Below, one piece after another: positions 45,481-56,194 of a stretch of DNA of 64,000 bases. The DNA comes from Blastomussa wellsi (taxonomy: Eukaryota; Cnidaria; Anthozoa; Scleractinia; Plerogyridae): contig OX393562.1 in the NCBI GenBank assembly GCA_947652115.1, forward strand, positions 20,756,469-20,820,468, given 5' to 3'. A program made the translations under genes and the position numbers. The notes under the pieces were generated by a model that was given only the letters and a program-made list of their open reading frames with translations, made no database searches and was not told the DNA's origin. Each line of letters starts with the position of its first letter. Position 1 is the first letter of the stretch.

Positions 45481-45870
45481 GCCTGGTTAGCTCAGTTGGT
45501 AGAGCGCCGGACTGTTGTCTCGGGTTCGATCCCCAGACCGGACCAACACTCAGGGTCTTAAAAATAACTGAGGAGAAGGTGCTGCCTTTGTTATGACATC
45601 TGCAAATGGTTAGACCTTCTACTCTTCTCGGATAAGGACGAAAAACCGTAGGTCCCGTCTCTTGCATCTTCAGTGTTACGATAAGCAGGAGACGTTAAAG
45701 AACCCACGCACTTCTCGCAAAGAGTAGGGAACGAGTTTCCCGGTGTTGTGGTCTGGCCTTGTCATGGGTTGGTGCTTAACATAGGGATAACCTCACTGCA
45801 CCTTTCCCCCTTGGACGGACTTGTCCAAGAAAAATTGAGTATGAGTATGAGTATGAGTACATTTCAGTTG
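45481..45870 (+). mobile_element. SINE with tRNA head and GAGTAT tail
   Basis: The head GCCTGGTTAGCTCAGTTGG has a good A box and GGGTTCGATCC a good B box, but the variable-loop side is deleted, so it cannot be a working tRNA. The body contains GAGACGTTAAAGAACCCAC, shared with 9605-9895, and the tail is a short (GAGTAT)n run near 45838-45860. Confidence 0.75.
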
Positions 45871-46341
45871 GTGGACTATTACTGGCCTACTTATCACAAA
45901 TTACGATTTCAATTTACTGAAACGTCTAAAACACATAAAGCCAAATTAAGCAACTCACAAGCGACGTTGTTAACTAAATTGCGAAGCCACGCTGAATGTT
46001 CACGATGGTAATGACGGTCCAGTAATTCAGAGCGCGGCCAACATATCCTTCAGGTCCTTCAGCGAGGGGCGTTCATCGGGTTCTTCGCAAAGTGCACTTT
46101 TTGCTAACCTTTATAATAGTGACCTTGAAGTTGCTGTAGGAAGCAAATCCAATTCGGCTGAGACAATTTTACTCAACGAGTAAATGTCTGATGCATAACT
46201 TTGCCTACCACTACCGTTTACAATTTCAGGAGCAATGACAAAGACAAAAAATAATTTTGATAAAAATTATTCAGTCAATTATTTCAGAAAGCAACAGTCC
46301 ATTATGTATTAACTATCCAAATGAGACAGATTAAATTAGTG

Positions 46342-46344
<3 letters not shown>

Positions 46345-46402
<58 letters not shown>
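46345..46402. repeat. (AAT)n microsatellite
   Basis: About 19 uninterrupted AAT-type units, flanked by AT-rich sequence. May be the tail of a decayed SINE. Confidence 0.9.
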
Positions 46403-46405
<3 letters not shown>

Positions 46406-46599
46406 TTAGGTTCTGCCTTCAGATAACAACAGTCCATAATGACTGACTACCCCAGTTGTTTTAACGTGATGAATTATTAATGAGTTTGAGAATCGTATTT
46501 CCTATTTTTCCTTCTATTTCCTATCTTTTATTAATATTTATACGAATTAACGATAGAAACAGATAGTTGACAGTTACTCGAGTTTCACGCACGAAGCGA

Positions 46600-47643
46600 T
46601 CAACAGTCTGATGATGCTCTGCATGAATATTCCGCGATGATATTCAAATTTTCAGGGAGACTCTCAGTTTCACATGGTACTGCTGAAACAGTCACGGTGT
46701 TTGCTAGAGTTGTCAATCCCCGTAAGAAGTGGCACAGAGTACCCAAAAGCACAATAACTTTCTCCCGCACTTCCTTGATCTTCCAACAATACAGAACAGG
46801 ATTTAAAGACGAGTTAAAGTAGATTACGAGGGCGCTTAGTTGTAGCGAAAACCGAGTAGAGTTATCGAGTCCCATGGCCAGTATTGCAAGAAGTGATGAC
46901 AAATTTGGTAAATAGCACACAAGAAGAAGTCCATTGATCCATAGCATATTATGCACAGTTTTCTTGTAATGAGCCACATTAAAATCGACAGCCTGCTCTG
47001 ACTGTTCGCTGGAAATCACCTGTCGATGCATCTGTACCACATGTCGGCGAAGCCCACGATGAATACTGATATAACATAGAGTTGTGATCAGACAAAAACT
47101 TAACATTCCGATCGCCCCAGAAATTATGTTGATTCGCAAATTCCAAAACCATGTTCCCGACCAAATTGCTGCAAGGAACCACTCTACAAACAGGATGTAA
47201 ACAACTCGTTTCAGTTTCACGAGTTCTCGGTATCTCAAGCGAAGATGAAAAGCGAGGTATCGATCAATGGCGATTGTAACTATCGTGGCAAGTGATACGG
47301 CTCCAATGAAAGTGGACGTCCTCCCATATGTGACAGCTACAGTACAGTAATGCCGTGGCATTTCCAAGATGATCATAAAGTAGTAAGCTGTAAACAGTGG
47401 AAGAACAACCAGTCCAACGAAAAGATCCGTCAAAGCCAAACTACACAACAGAGCTTTTGATGGAGAATGCAGAGATTGGCACTTGCGAAGAGCGAGTAGG
47501 ATCACGATGTTACCAAACGTTGATGAAACTGAGCCGATCACGCCAAGAACACAGCCAAAGATGTAGATAGCCTTCGGGAATTGCTGCGCGGCGGGGTAAT
47601 AGTGCGAGCTGGTAGAACTGCAAAAAGATCCTGATGTTCCCAT
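46600..47643 (-). CDS. class A (rhodopsin-family) GPCR, orphan, copy 1, 347 aa
   Basis: Single-exon seven-helix receptor. N-terminus MGTSGSFCSSTSSHYYPAAQ; helix 1 has GNIVILL, helix 2 LALTDLFVGL (D2.50), helix 3 ends IAIDRYLAF (DRY), helix 4 holds VEWFLAAIWSG, helix 6 VCYLP in place of CWxP, helix 7 NSSLNPVLYCWK (NPxxY). The usual ECL2 cysteine is not visible (segment WFWNLRINIISG), although a cysteine is present before helix 3 (PRHYC), so the classical disulphide may be absent as in melanocortin-type receptors. The C-tail is about 40 residues longer than in its neighbours (ends YSCRASSDC). Ligand unknown; coral databases often label such proteins melanocortin- or adenosine-receptor-like. Shares 5' flank sequence with the copy at 55286, showing tandem duplication. 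Confidence 0.9.
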   Translation of the reverse strand: MGTSGSFCSSTSSHYYPAAQQFPKAIYIFGCVLGVIGSVSSTFGNIVILLALRKCQSLHSPSKALLCSLALTDLFVGLVVLPLFTAYYFMIILEMPRHYCTVAVTYGRTSTFIGAVSLATIVTIAIDRYLAFHLRLRYRELVKLKRVVYILFVEWFLAAIWSGTWFWNLRINIISGAIGMLSFCLITTLCYISIHRGLRRHVVQMHRQVISSEQSEQAVDFNVAHYKKTVHNMLWINGLLLVCYLPNLSSLLAILAMGLDNSTRFSLQLSALVIYFNSSLNPVLYCWKIKEVREKVIVLLGTLCHFLRGLTTLANTVTVSAVPCETESLPENLNIIAEYSCRASSDC

Positions 47644-49338
47644 TTAAAAGAGGAGGTTCTAGAGATCGGTAACCAAACTTGAAAAACAAACAAATGTATC
47701 GTTCTTGACGTGTTTCAGGACTTTCAGGGAATGGTATGAATTTGACAACCGAGGTGGTGTTGATTAAAGGGCGTTGCCATTTTTTTTTTCACTTCTAGGA
47801 ATTGCTGATTGACTTCGTGAGGTCTTTTCATTTCCATTTATGGCAATTTCGTTACGTTGGCGGGGTTCCTGATGAATCAGTTCCCCAGCGACTCGTCTAA
47901 AATAGATAAATTAACATTTTTCAATGTTCCGTTTCAGAATGCTGTCTGTTGCAGCTACTTTCGTTCCTTCAGTTCTTTGTTCCTTTCCTGCTGACAACTT
48001 GATAAGCAGGTTTGCTATTTTAATGTTCCGTTGCAGGATTTTGCCTGTTGCTGCTCATTTCGACTCTTTGTTTCTCGAAGTTTTTTCTTTCCGTCCGGAG
48101 ATAAATGTCTTTCAATGAGTATTTCTAGTTCACATTTCTTGTTAATATCCCTCCAAATTGCATCAGCGCTTGGTGCAACCTACAGCATGTACAGTAGTGA
48201 CAGTTCAATTAAATGTCTAATTGCCCATAGATTACATACAACAGCCAGTTAAAATACGGAAAGTTAAAACCTGCGCAGGTGTTAACGCGTATGACTGGCC
48301 AATCACAAAGCTAGCTACGCGGCATATTTGAGTCAGAATTCTACTACGCATTGAGACGGGCACCTATGCTCATAAATGATATCAAAATTTATGGTCAAGA
48401 TGGTAGAAAATCATACAAACCAGATAGGAACTATGCGTTACCTGCCACCTTCATGATCGAACAACCGTGTTGTGGTCTGTTGTGGCTATTAAGATGAAAC
48501 GAACCTAGAATATTAGAAGCTATTAGACCAATTGATTGTACAATGTGATGGCAATCATGCCACCTCGGAAATGCAATTACTAAAGTGGACGGTATACAAG
48601 GGCACCAAGCAAAATGAAGCAAAGCAGGGTCCCTGAATGTCACTGGGGTCCATCAGGAAGTGCCTTGTAAAGGCAAGGCTCTCTTCGCTCTTCAATACCA
48701 GATGCGAAATTAAAGAGCTTTCCCACGATTGCGAGGATGCATTCATCGTTAATATTTACAATCATCGTGTATTCTTATTACTGTCTATTCACGGTAAACG
48801 TTTTTCTACAATATTCCCTACCGGATAAGGCCAAACCTGAGCGCTGTTCAAGCGAGTTGAACCTAAGGGCCGGTTGGTTTTTGTTCTGGCCTTTTTCTAA
48901 GAAACGTAATAAGGAATATAAATGTGGCACAACAAGATCTAATGCAAATGATTTACTCTTCCTCTCGTAGAGGTTAGCGTCACGGCATTCAGTAAGTTTA
49001 TTAAAAACAGATCTAACAAAACGTGTGGCATTAGTGTTTGCACAGGTAAGAGATGCAACTTAAAGACATTCTTCCACGAACACTGATTGATGTCACTGGC
49101 GGAAGGATCAGCTCAAATTAAATTGAACAAATATTAATTATCTGGACCGCACGATATCAATTGAATATAAATTGAAAAACAAAAAGAGCAAAGAAGCAGT
49201 AAAAAGTCCTTACCAGAAAGCAGACATTTCATAAAAAATTGTAATTAATTTAGAGGAATTGTAGCGACCATACACAAGTGCGCAAAGTAACGTTTCCTTG
49301 CAGTTACAGGATACAACAACTGCAGCATCCCGTTGAAA
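47644..49338. other. intergenic between GPCR copies, with duplicated 5' flank
   Basis: The block around 48031-48190 (CATTTCGACTCTTTG, then TTTCTTGTTAATATCCCTCC) matches 56470-56540 upstream of the GPCR at 55286, so the duplication units included promoter-side DNA. No other coding signal found. Confidence 0.5.
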
Positions 49339-50262
49339 ATGACATCGATATTCGAACAATTCTGCACTTCTACCAGCTCTCATTATTTCCCTGCTGCGCA
49401 ACAGTACCCGAAAACAATCTACATCTTTGGCTGTGTTGTTGGCGTGCTCGGATCAATTTCTTCAAGTGTGGGGAACATCGTGATCCTACTCGCTCTTCGC
49501 AAGTGCCAATCTCTGCATTCTCCATCAAAAGCTCTGTTGTGTAGTTTGGCTTTGACGGATCTTTTCGTTGGACTGGTTGTTCTTCCACTGTTTACAGCTT
49601 ACTACTTGATGATCATCTTGGAAATGCCAAGGCATTACTGTGTTACAGCTATCACATATGGGAGGACATCGACTTTTATTGCAGCAGTTTCGCTCGAGAC
49701 CATTGCTTCAATTGCCATCGATCGATATCTCGCCTTTCACCTTCGCTTGAGATACCGTGAACTCGTGAAACTTAGACGAGTTGTTTGCATTCTTATTTTT
49801 GAGTGGATCCTCGCAGCTGTTTGGTCGGGAGAATGGTTTTGGAATACAACCATCAATATGATTTCTGGGGCAATCGGTCTGTTCAGTTTTTGTCTCATAA
49901 CACCTTTATGCTATTTCAGTATTCATCGTGGTCTTCGCCGTCATGTTGTTCAAATTCAACACCAGGTGGACTCCCATGAGTCAACTAACTTTAGTATGGT
50001 TCAATACAAGGAAACTGTCAATAACATGCTATGGATTTATGGTGCTCTTCTTGTGTGTTACATTCCCCACTTTACAACGCTCCTTATAATACTCGCAACG
50101 GGATTTAACAACTCTACTCGGTTTGCACTACACCTTACTGCCATTACAATTTATCTTAATTCGTCGTTAAATCCTATTCTTTACTGCTTGAAAATCAAAG
50201 AAATCAAAGAAAAGGTCACTGCTGATTTACATAAACTTGGCAAATTCCTTCGACTGCATTAG
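49339..50262 (+). CDS. class A GPCR, orphan, copy 2, 307 aa
   Basis: Intronless paralogue in the opposite orientation to the rest of the cluster. I take ATG at 49339 (MTSIFEQFCTSTSSHYFPAAQ) over the non-ATG in-frame codon six bases earlier. Same helix motifs: GNIVILL, LALTDLFVGL, IAIDRYLAF, CYIP in helix 6, NSSLNPILYCLK in helix 7. Short tail ending FLRLH. ECL2 (WFWNTTINMISG) has no cysteine and offers NTT as a possible glycosylation site. Three quarters or more of residues look identical to copies 1, 3 and 4. Intact reading frame. Confidence 0.9.
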   Translation: MTSIFEQFCTSTSSHYFPAAQQYPKTIYIFGCVVGVLGSISSSVGNIVILLALRKCQSLHSPSKALLCSLALTDLFVGLVVLPLFTAYYLMIILEMPRHYCVTAITYGRTSTFIAAVSLETIASIAIDRYLAFHLRLRYRELVKLRRVVCILIFEWILAAVWSGEWFWNTTINMISGAIGLFSFCLITPLCYFSIHRGLRRHVVQIQHQVDSHESTNFSMVQYKETVNNMLWIYGALLVCYIPHFTTLLIILATGFNNSTRFALHLTAITIYLNSSLNPILYCLKIKEIKEKVTADLHKLGKFLRLH

Positions 50263-51551
50263 GTTCGACCAACGAAAAGTACAATTGTCATCAAAGATGT
50301 GTTTATTGTTCATCGTAAAACAATATACTGCCTTGTCCCCAGGCATCGCTCCTTGGTCTTACGGCGAGCGATTTGCGTTTTGGGATCAATTCTGCGTAGT
50401 TCGTGTGGCGTTGTGGGACTGATGCGACCGCGCCTCAATCCCTAACCATCAACCCTCGCAATCCCTGTTTTCCTGCCTTGACTGACCGGCGCCTGGGGAC
50501 GAAGCAGAGCAGTACAGCAGTCGAAACGTCACGTTCAGCTCCTCAAAATTACTCCATAGTGCGACAAATGAATAAAAACTTAATCTTTTCTAAAAGTACA
50601 ATTATCACTTTCTTTATTGGCATCTTACTGAATGGATATGAATTAGTGACAACTTAGTTAGTGACACTGGACCTGGTGAAAACAATGATTGCAACTGATT
50701 TCTTGATGCGCATTCACTACACGCACTCACCAAATACTTAAGACGGAATCCGCCACGACTTCGAGTTTTTATCGGACAAAATTATGTACCAAAATTATTT
50801 ACACCTTATTGCAAACTTTTGTGTTACTGCTTCAAATATCTTATCAAAAGAAATCTTTTCTAATAACACCAAACGTCGAAAACAAATTTCGAAGTTCCAC
50901 GAATTCCACTGAATCGCTTAAAGACGATTAATCGATTTTACAAAATGGCTACACGTTAGATTTGCCTATAGCTTGTGATCTTTAAAATTCATTTTCTCGG
51001 GCTCTGATAAGAAATTGTTGTCGGTGTTCTCAAGGATAATGACCGGTCCCTGAGACGATAGATACCTTGTATTCCAATCACGTAGCTCAATTGCAGTGAA
51101 TCATAAAATTTAAAATTTACATAGCTGTCGCAGCTTCCTTTAAACTATTTAAGTTTCTTTAATCATAATTTTGATTTGTCACCTCTGGACAAGTTGCAGT
51201 TGACTGACAGCAGATTTAATTTCCTGCTTTTCAAAGTTAAGATTTCCCATCTCCGTGGTTTATTTTTCTAATCCTAAAAGCGGTTAGAAGCCCAAAAAAA
51301 TAATTTCCCGCTGTCATATATTAACAACTTCCTTTACACCAGATGCCAGTCTAGTAAATATCATATACGGGATGCCTCAATTACGTTTCTAATGTCATTT
51401 ACTTGATATAGCAAAAATGCTACACAGCACGTAGGCTGCCAAGTCTAAGTTCTTAAATAAATATTACTCGTGATGTGTTAATTTATTTTATGCTCTTATT
51501 TATCTTATATATGGCTAAAAAAGGTGTCGAAAAAGGCTTTATTGCGCGGCG
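50263..51551. other. intergenic; one weak hammerhead-like fragment
   Basis: The sequence GGGGACGAAGCAGAGCAG leading to CAGTCGAAACGTCACG (50495-50532) has GAAAC-GUC and part of the first core box. GATGCCAGTCTAGTAAA near 51342 recurs at about 55035 downstream of copy 4, showing that the duplication also covered 3' flanks. No gene otherwise. Confidence 0.4.
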
Positions 51552-52484
51552 TCACCGTAAATGAGATGATAAAAATTGGTAAAGCGTAAACAAAAGAGCA
51601 ATAACTTTTTGTCTTAGTTCTTTGATTTTCCAACAATATAAAATAGGATTTAATGACGAATTACAATAAATTGCAATAGCACAAAACTGCAGTGTAAACC
51701 GAGTAGAGTTGTTGAGTCCCATGGCGAGTATTGCAAACAACGTTGACAGGTATGGCAAATAACACACAAGGAGAAGTCCATTAATCCACAGCATGTTATT
51801 CACAGTTTTCTTGTAACGAGCGACATTAAAGTCGACCGCCGGCTCACTGGAAATCCTTGGTTGACAGACCTGTACTATATGCAGGTGAAGACCACGATGA
51901 ATACTGAAATAGCACACGGGTGTTATGAGACAACAGCTCAACAATCCGATTGTCCCAGAAATCATATTGATTTTCAAATTCCAAAACCACGTTCCCGACC
52001 AAATTGCTGCGAGGATCCACTCTATAACAAGAATGAAAAGAACTCGCCTAAATTTCATGAGTTCACGGTATCTTAAGCGAAGATGAAAGGCGAGGTATCG
52101 ATCGATGGAAATTGTGGCAATGGTCTGAAGCGAAACAGCCCCAATAAAGTTTGATGTCCTCCCATATGTGATGGCTATAACACAGTAATACCTGGGCATT
52201 TCCAAGATGACCATCAAGTAGTAAGCTGCAAACAGTGGAAAAACAACCAGTCCAACGAAAAGATCGGTCAAAGCCAAGCTACAAAACAGAGCTTTGGATG
52301 GAGAATGCAGAGATTGGCACTTGCGAAGAGCGAGTAGGATCACGATGTTACCAAACGTTGATGAAACTGAGCCGATCACGCTAACAACACAGCCAAATAC
52401 GTAGATAGTCTTCGGGAATTGTTGCGCTGCGGGGTAATAGTGAGTGCTGGTAGAACTGCAAAATGATGCTGTTGTCCCTTCCAT
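51552..52484 (-). CDS. class A GPCR, orphan, copy 3, 310 aa
   Basis: Intronless receptor, start MEGTTASFCSSTSTHYYPAA. Helix motifs GNIVILL, LALTDLFVGL, ISIDRYLAF (DRY), CYLP in helix 6, NSSLNPILYCWK in helix 7; tail short, ending FLSSHLR. Closest to the copy at 55286, with which it also shares 3' flanking sequence. ECL2 reads WFWNLKINMISG without cysteine. It differs from the others most in the third intracellular loop (QVCQPRISSEPAVDF). Membrane receptor of unknown ligand. Confidence 0.9.
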   Translation of the reverse strand: MEGTTASFCSSTSTHYYPAAQQFPKTIYVFGCVVSVIGSVSSTFGNIVILLALRKCQSLHSPSKALFCSLALTDLFVGLVVFPLFAAYYLMVILEMPRYYCVIAITYGRTSNFIGAVSLQTIATISIDRYLAFHLRLRYRELMKFRRVLFILVIEWILAAIWSGTWFWNLKINMISGTIGLLSCCLITPVCYFSIHRGLHLHIVQVCQPRISSEPAVDFNVARYKKTVNNMLWINGLLLVCYLPYLSTLFAILAMGLNNSTRFTLQFCAIAIYCNSSLNPILYCWKIKELRQKVIALLFTLYQFLSSHLR

Positions 52485-53199
52485 TACACACTTGCCTCTG
52501 CCAGATAAGCAAAAATTATGTCACATGACTTAAAGTGAAACCTCGTGCAGCTGTTACTGATGCTATTATGACTTGAAAATATCAAAGCTAGCGAAACCTG
52601 AGTGCTCACAATTTCGTGTGGTGGAGAAATTGCACTCGCCCTGCGGGCTCGTGAAATTTCAGCTTTTTGAAAAACTCACTCGAAACCGTATGATTACCTA
52701 TACAAATTGACCAGCCCGACATAGTAGGATATCAAAAATTCTCCTTTTTCTCAGATTTCTCAGACGCTGAGTGTGAGAACTGGTAAGTGGCAATGGAGGT
52801 AATAGATTGGCCAGTTTGTCTGTTGTTCCTTAATTATTGGCAACGAACAGTTCATGTTTATTAATTTATTTTGTTCGTGTCCTCTAGGCCTTGCTATCAA
52901 GCTGAATTTTAATATAGCGAAAGTGGCCTATTGCCTTATGATAAGTTAGGAAGTAGTGTACGCATAGCGCGCCTCTGAATGCGCTCGGTGTCGTCAGACA
53001 AATATTTCGGGAGAATTCAATGAAATAACATGCACGAGAATCCTAGCACTGATCTAGACTAGGCTTACACTAGAGAAAATTGTTCCGGATTCGTTACGTT
53101 TTAGTACCGGATTGGTTTTACTGCCGGTTTAAACACAAGTAGGCGAATCCGAAATAAAAACTACCCGAGTTGTCTCGTCTCGGAAGGTAGGGTATGCGT

Positions 53200-53690
53200 A
53201 AATAAAGGAGTTCGATGTTCATAAAAGTGCCAAAGTTTGAGTTAAATTTCCAGACGTTTCGGGCATTGGCTCTTCATCGTTACGAGTTGCGCCACCTCGA
53301 TATCAGGTTTAAAAATGTAATTTGAAAGATGAGACGTATCTCCTGCCTCTTCCTATGTTTATTGACGTCACAGAGCTTGATCCCGCGGACTAGTACGTCG
53401 GCTGTGGTATGTCCGTTTGTACTGATATGCTCTGCGACGGGTAAACCAGGCCCACTCTTGGTAATGCTGCGAAGGTGTTCACCAAAACGTTCCCTCAGAG
53501 TGCGCCCAGTCTCGCCGATGTAAATGGCTGGGCAGCGACGGCAGGAGATGCTGTAAATTAGATCAGAGGACAAACAAGTGAAGGACTCTTTGATGGTTAT
53601 GTAATCCTTTGGCCCCAGGATTTCGTTTTCACTGGAAATATGCGCAAAAGTACGTAACCCTGGCAGGCGGGACAACTTTTTCTCATATCA
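53200..53690 (-). mobile_element. Penelope-like element 3' fragment: GIY-YIG endonuclease plus hammerhead-like core
   Basis: The minus-strand frame 53675-53280 encodes a CXXC-containing GIY-YIG nuclease domain: LIYSISCRRC then AIYIGETGRTLRERFGEHL, and a conserved EHISTNGH. This nuclease is the C-terminal half of canonical Penelope-like elements; the reverse-transcriptase half is not seen here. Immediately after the TAA stop (53282-53280) comes a hammerhead-like core: ACGAUGA, stem AGAGCCAAUGCCC, GAAAC, GUC (53280-53252). The CUGANGA box is damaged at its first two bases. This copy ties the ribozyme-like repeats elsewhere in the window to PLEs. Confidence 0.85.
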
Positions 53691-53819
53691 ACACTTTGGC
53701 TCGTCTATCCGGGACAACTCATGGCGTGCCGAGTGTTAAGCACGAATTTATTTACCTACTAGAAGATGGGTATCCGGCCATGTTATATAAGAAAATAATG
53801 CCCGCTTGAGGTCTAGAAA

Positions 53820-54050
53820 AGCTGCTAGTGGATGCCCGGGGGGCTTGTTTGTGGAAAACTTACCCCGGGATTTAAAAAAAATTGGTTCTTTTGGGCAGTT
53901 TAACAGGGGTATTAAGAAGATATCTGAGATATCGGATTACCACACGACAATCATGTAAAACAGTTGTAATGAGTTTTAGTTTTTAACTTTTAGTGTAACT
54001 GATGATTCTCCGTGTTTAAATAAAGTTTTACATTACATTACATTACATTG
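53820..54050 (+). mobile_element. probable LINE 3' tail
   Basis: Ends with TAAATAAAGTTTTACATTACA, that is a polyadenylation-like AATAAA followed by a short TTACA repeat (about 54030-54052), the usual shape of a LINE 3' end. The coding part upstream is too decayed to read. Confidence 0.45.
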
Positions 54051-54394
54051 CATTCAGCTGCTTTCCTAGACCTCAAAAGGGAATTATTTTCTTATAGGAT
54101 ATTGGGAAACCCATCTTCTAGCTGGTTTAGAATTTAGCACTAAAAAATCCTAAGAAAATCACCGAATTTACGCGTGCGGGCGGCCTCCTTGTTCGTATTT
54201 CTGGCACTCACTGCTCAATAGCTCGTCCACATTTTCGTCTCCCCAGACATCTGAACTTATTTCATTAATATTTGTTTTAGCAGCCATAATAAAGGAAACA
54301 AAAAGACAACTTTAAAAGATTGTCGCCGTCATTTTTTCCAATTCGCAACGCAAAATAAACTACATCCGGGGTACCGGGCTTCTATAGTTTTTGC

Positions 54395-54760
54395 CCATGT
54401 TTTATCGGTTAGAAGGGCTAAACAAAAGGCTAATTTAATGTTCAAGTGCATTAATAATCTCTCCCCAGCTTATCTCTGTAATTTGTTTGTCCCAAGAACA
54501 CTGAATTACGATTTTCGCGACGCGAAGAAAAAGTTTATGCTCCCAAAACCAAGAACTGATTACCTGAAGCGTAGCTTCAGTTACAGTGGCGCTATTATAT
54601 GGAAAAATTTTCCCGAGGAAATATGTTCATCAAATTTTTTATGTTTATTTAAGAGAAGTTCTCATAGATAGATAAAACAGTTTTTGAGAATTTTTAATTA
54701 ATTTTCTGTGTTAGACTGATGTTTTTAACCGTGTATAAATAAAGTTATCATTCATTCGTC
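54395..54760 (+). mobile_element. 5'-truncated LINE, C-terminal ORF2 fragment
   Basis: The frame 54438-54671 encodes MFKCINNLSPAYLCNLFVP, then FMLPKPRTDYLKRSFSYSG and IIWKNFPEEI, a C-terminal segment common to CR1/L2-like LINEs of cnidarians. It is followed by AATAAAGTTATCATTCATTC, a typical 3' end with a short tandem tail. Not the same copy as the LINE at 38395. Confidence 0.75.
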
Positions 54761-55285
54761 ATCCAAAAATAAAGCCCGCTAAGATTCCATGGCGAGCATA
54801 CACGGGCTATATTCTAATGTTAACTAAATTTTACAAAATGTTGACATATAGCAGCTGCATTGAGAAATAAAGCTGACATCGTCCACGTCATATTGATAAG
54901 ATCACATTTTCCAAGTACTTGTATTTGCTTTCATAAGTCGGGAACTTCTCTCTTATTTTCGTATAATAATTAAATTGATTTTAAGAGCTCTTGTACGTCC
55001 GCCTAAAACACTTTCTGCTGTTTCTGTATAGTTGGATGCCAGTCTAGTAAAGGCAAAATATCCGCTGTCTTTGTGATAATGCGACAGCTACATATTAAGT
55101 TCTGGTGTTATTTACCTAACGTAATGAGAATGCTACGTTTACACTGCGGATATTATCCACTCGTCATTTTCTGTTTTGAAGATGTAATTGCTATCCATCT
55201 AGCCTATTTTAATGTTTATCTATGACTGAAAAAGTCATCTAAAAATTTTGAACTACAGCAACTTTCGCCAACTATGAGATGATAC

Positions 55286-56194
55286 TTAGAAGTTGTGCAG
55301 CGGACGCAAAAGAGCGATAACTTTCTCTCTTATTTCCTTAATCTTCCAGAAATATAGAATAGGATTTAAAATCGAATTTAAATAGATCGCAATAGCGCTA
55401 AAATGTAGCACAAACCGCGTCGTGTTATTGACTCCCACGGCAAGTGTTGCAAGCAGCGATGACAAGTGAGGCAAATAACACATGAGAAGAAGTCCACTGA
55501 TCCATAGCATGTTATTTACAGTTTTCTTGTATTGAACGACATTAAAGTAAACCGCCCCTTCACTAGCACACGCCTGGATTTGTGCACCATGACGCCGAAT
55601 GCCACAATAAACACCGAGATAACAAAGCAAAGTTATAAGACAACAGCTCAATAATCCGATTACCCCAGAAATCATGTTAAATTGCTTATTCCAAAACCAG
55701 GATCCCGACCAAATTACTGCGAGGATCCACTCTGTTACAAGAATGCAAACAACTCGTCTAAATTTCACGAGTTCTCGGTATCTCAAGCGAAGATGAAAGG
55801 CAAGGTATCGATCGATGGAAATTGTGGCAATGGTCTCAAGCGAAACCGGTCCAATAAAGGTTGTTGTCCTCCCATATGTGATAGCTGTAACACAGTAATA
55901 CCTTGGCATTTCCAAGATGATCATCAAGTAGTAAGCTGTAAACAGTGGAAGAATAACCAGTCCAACGAAAAGATCGGTCAAAGCCAAACTACACAACAGA
56001 GCTTTCGATGGAGAATGCAGAGATTGGCACTTGCGAAGAGCGAGTAGGATCAAAATGTTTCCAAACGTTGATAAAACTGAGCAGATCACGCTAACAACAC
56101 AGGCAAAGATGTATATGGACTTTGGGAATTGTTGCGCTGCGGGGTAATAGTGAGTGCTGGTAGAGCTACAAAATGATTCTGATTTCTCTTCCAT
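55286..56194 (-). CDS. class A GPCR, orphan, copy 4, 302 aa
   Basis: Intronless receptor, start MEEKSESFCSSTSTHYYPAA. Motifs GNILILL, LALTDLFVGL, ISIDRYLAF, CYLP, and helix 7 NSILNPILYFWK (S to I before the NP motif). Shortest tail of the set (LLRPLHNF). ECL2 reads WFWNKQFNMISG. The third loop is altered (GIRRHGAQIQACASEGAVYF). The frame is intact and the key microswitch residues kept, so it is likely functional. Upstream block 56430-56560 matches the flank of copy 1, downstream block near 55035 matches that of copy 3. Confidence 0.9.
   Translation of the reverse strand: MEEKSESFCSSTSTHYYPAAQQFPKSIYIFACVVSVICSVLSTFGNILILLALRKCQSLHSPSKALLCSLALTDLFVGLVILPLFTAYYLMIILEMPRYYCVTAITYGRTTTFIGPVSLETIATISIDRYLAFHLRLRYRELVKFRRVVCILVTEWILAVIWSGSWFWNKQFNMISGVIGLLSCCLITLLCYLGVYCGIRRHGAQIQACASEGAVYFNVVQYKKTVNNMLWISGLLLMCYLPHLSSLLATLAVGVNNTTRFVLHFSAIAIYLNSILNPILYFWKIKEIREKVIALLRPLHNF

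Noticed and set aside
45481..45545. Apparent tRNA gene with good A and B boxes
   Set aside because: Part of the anticodon arm and variable loop is missing and the acceptor ends do not pair; the following body matches another SINE, so it is a SINE head.
50495..50532. Further hammerhead-like fragment (GACGA..GAAACGUC)
   Set aside because: The first core box is incomplete and stem II pairing is unclear, so it is kept only as a remark in the intergenic entry.
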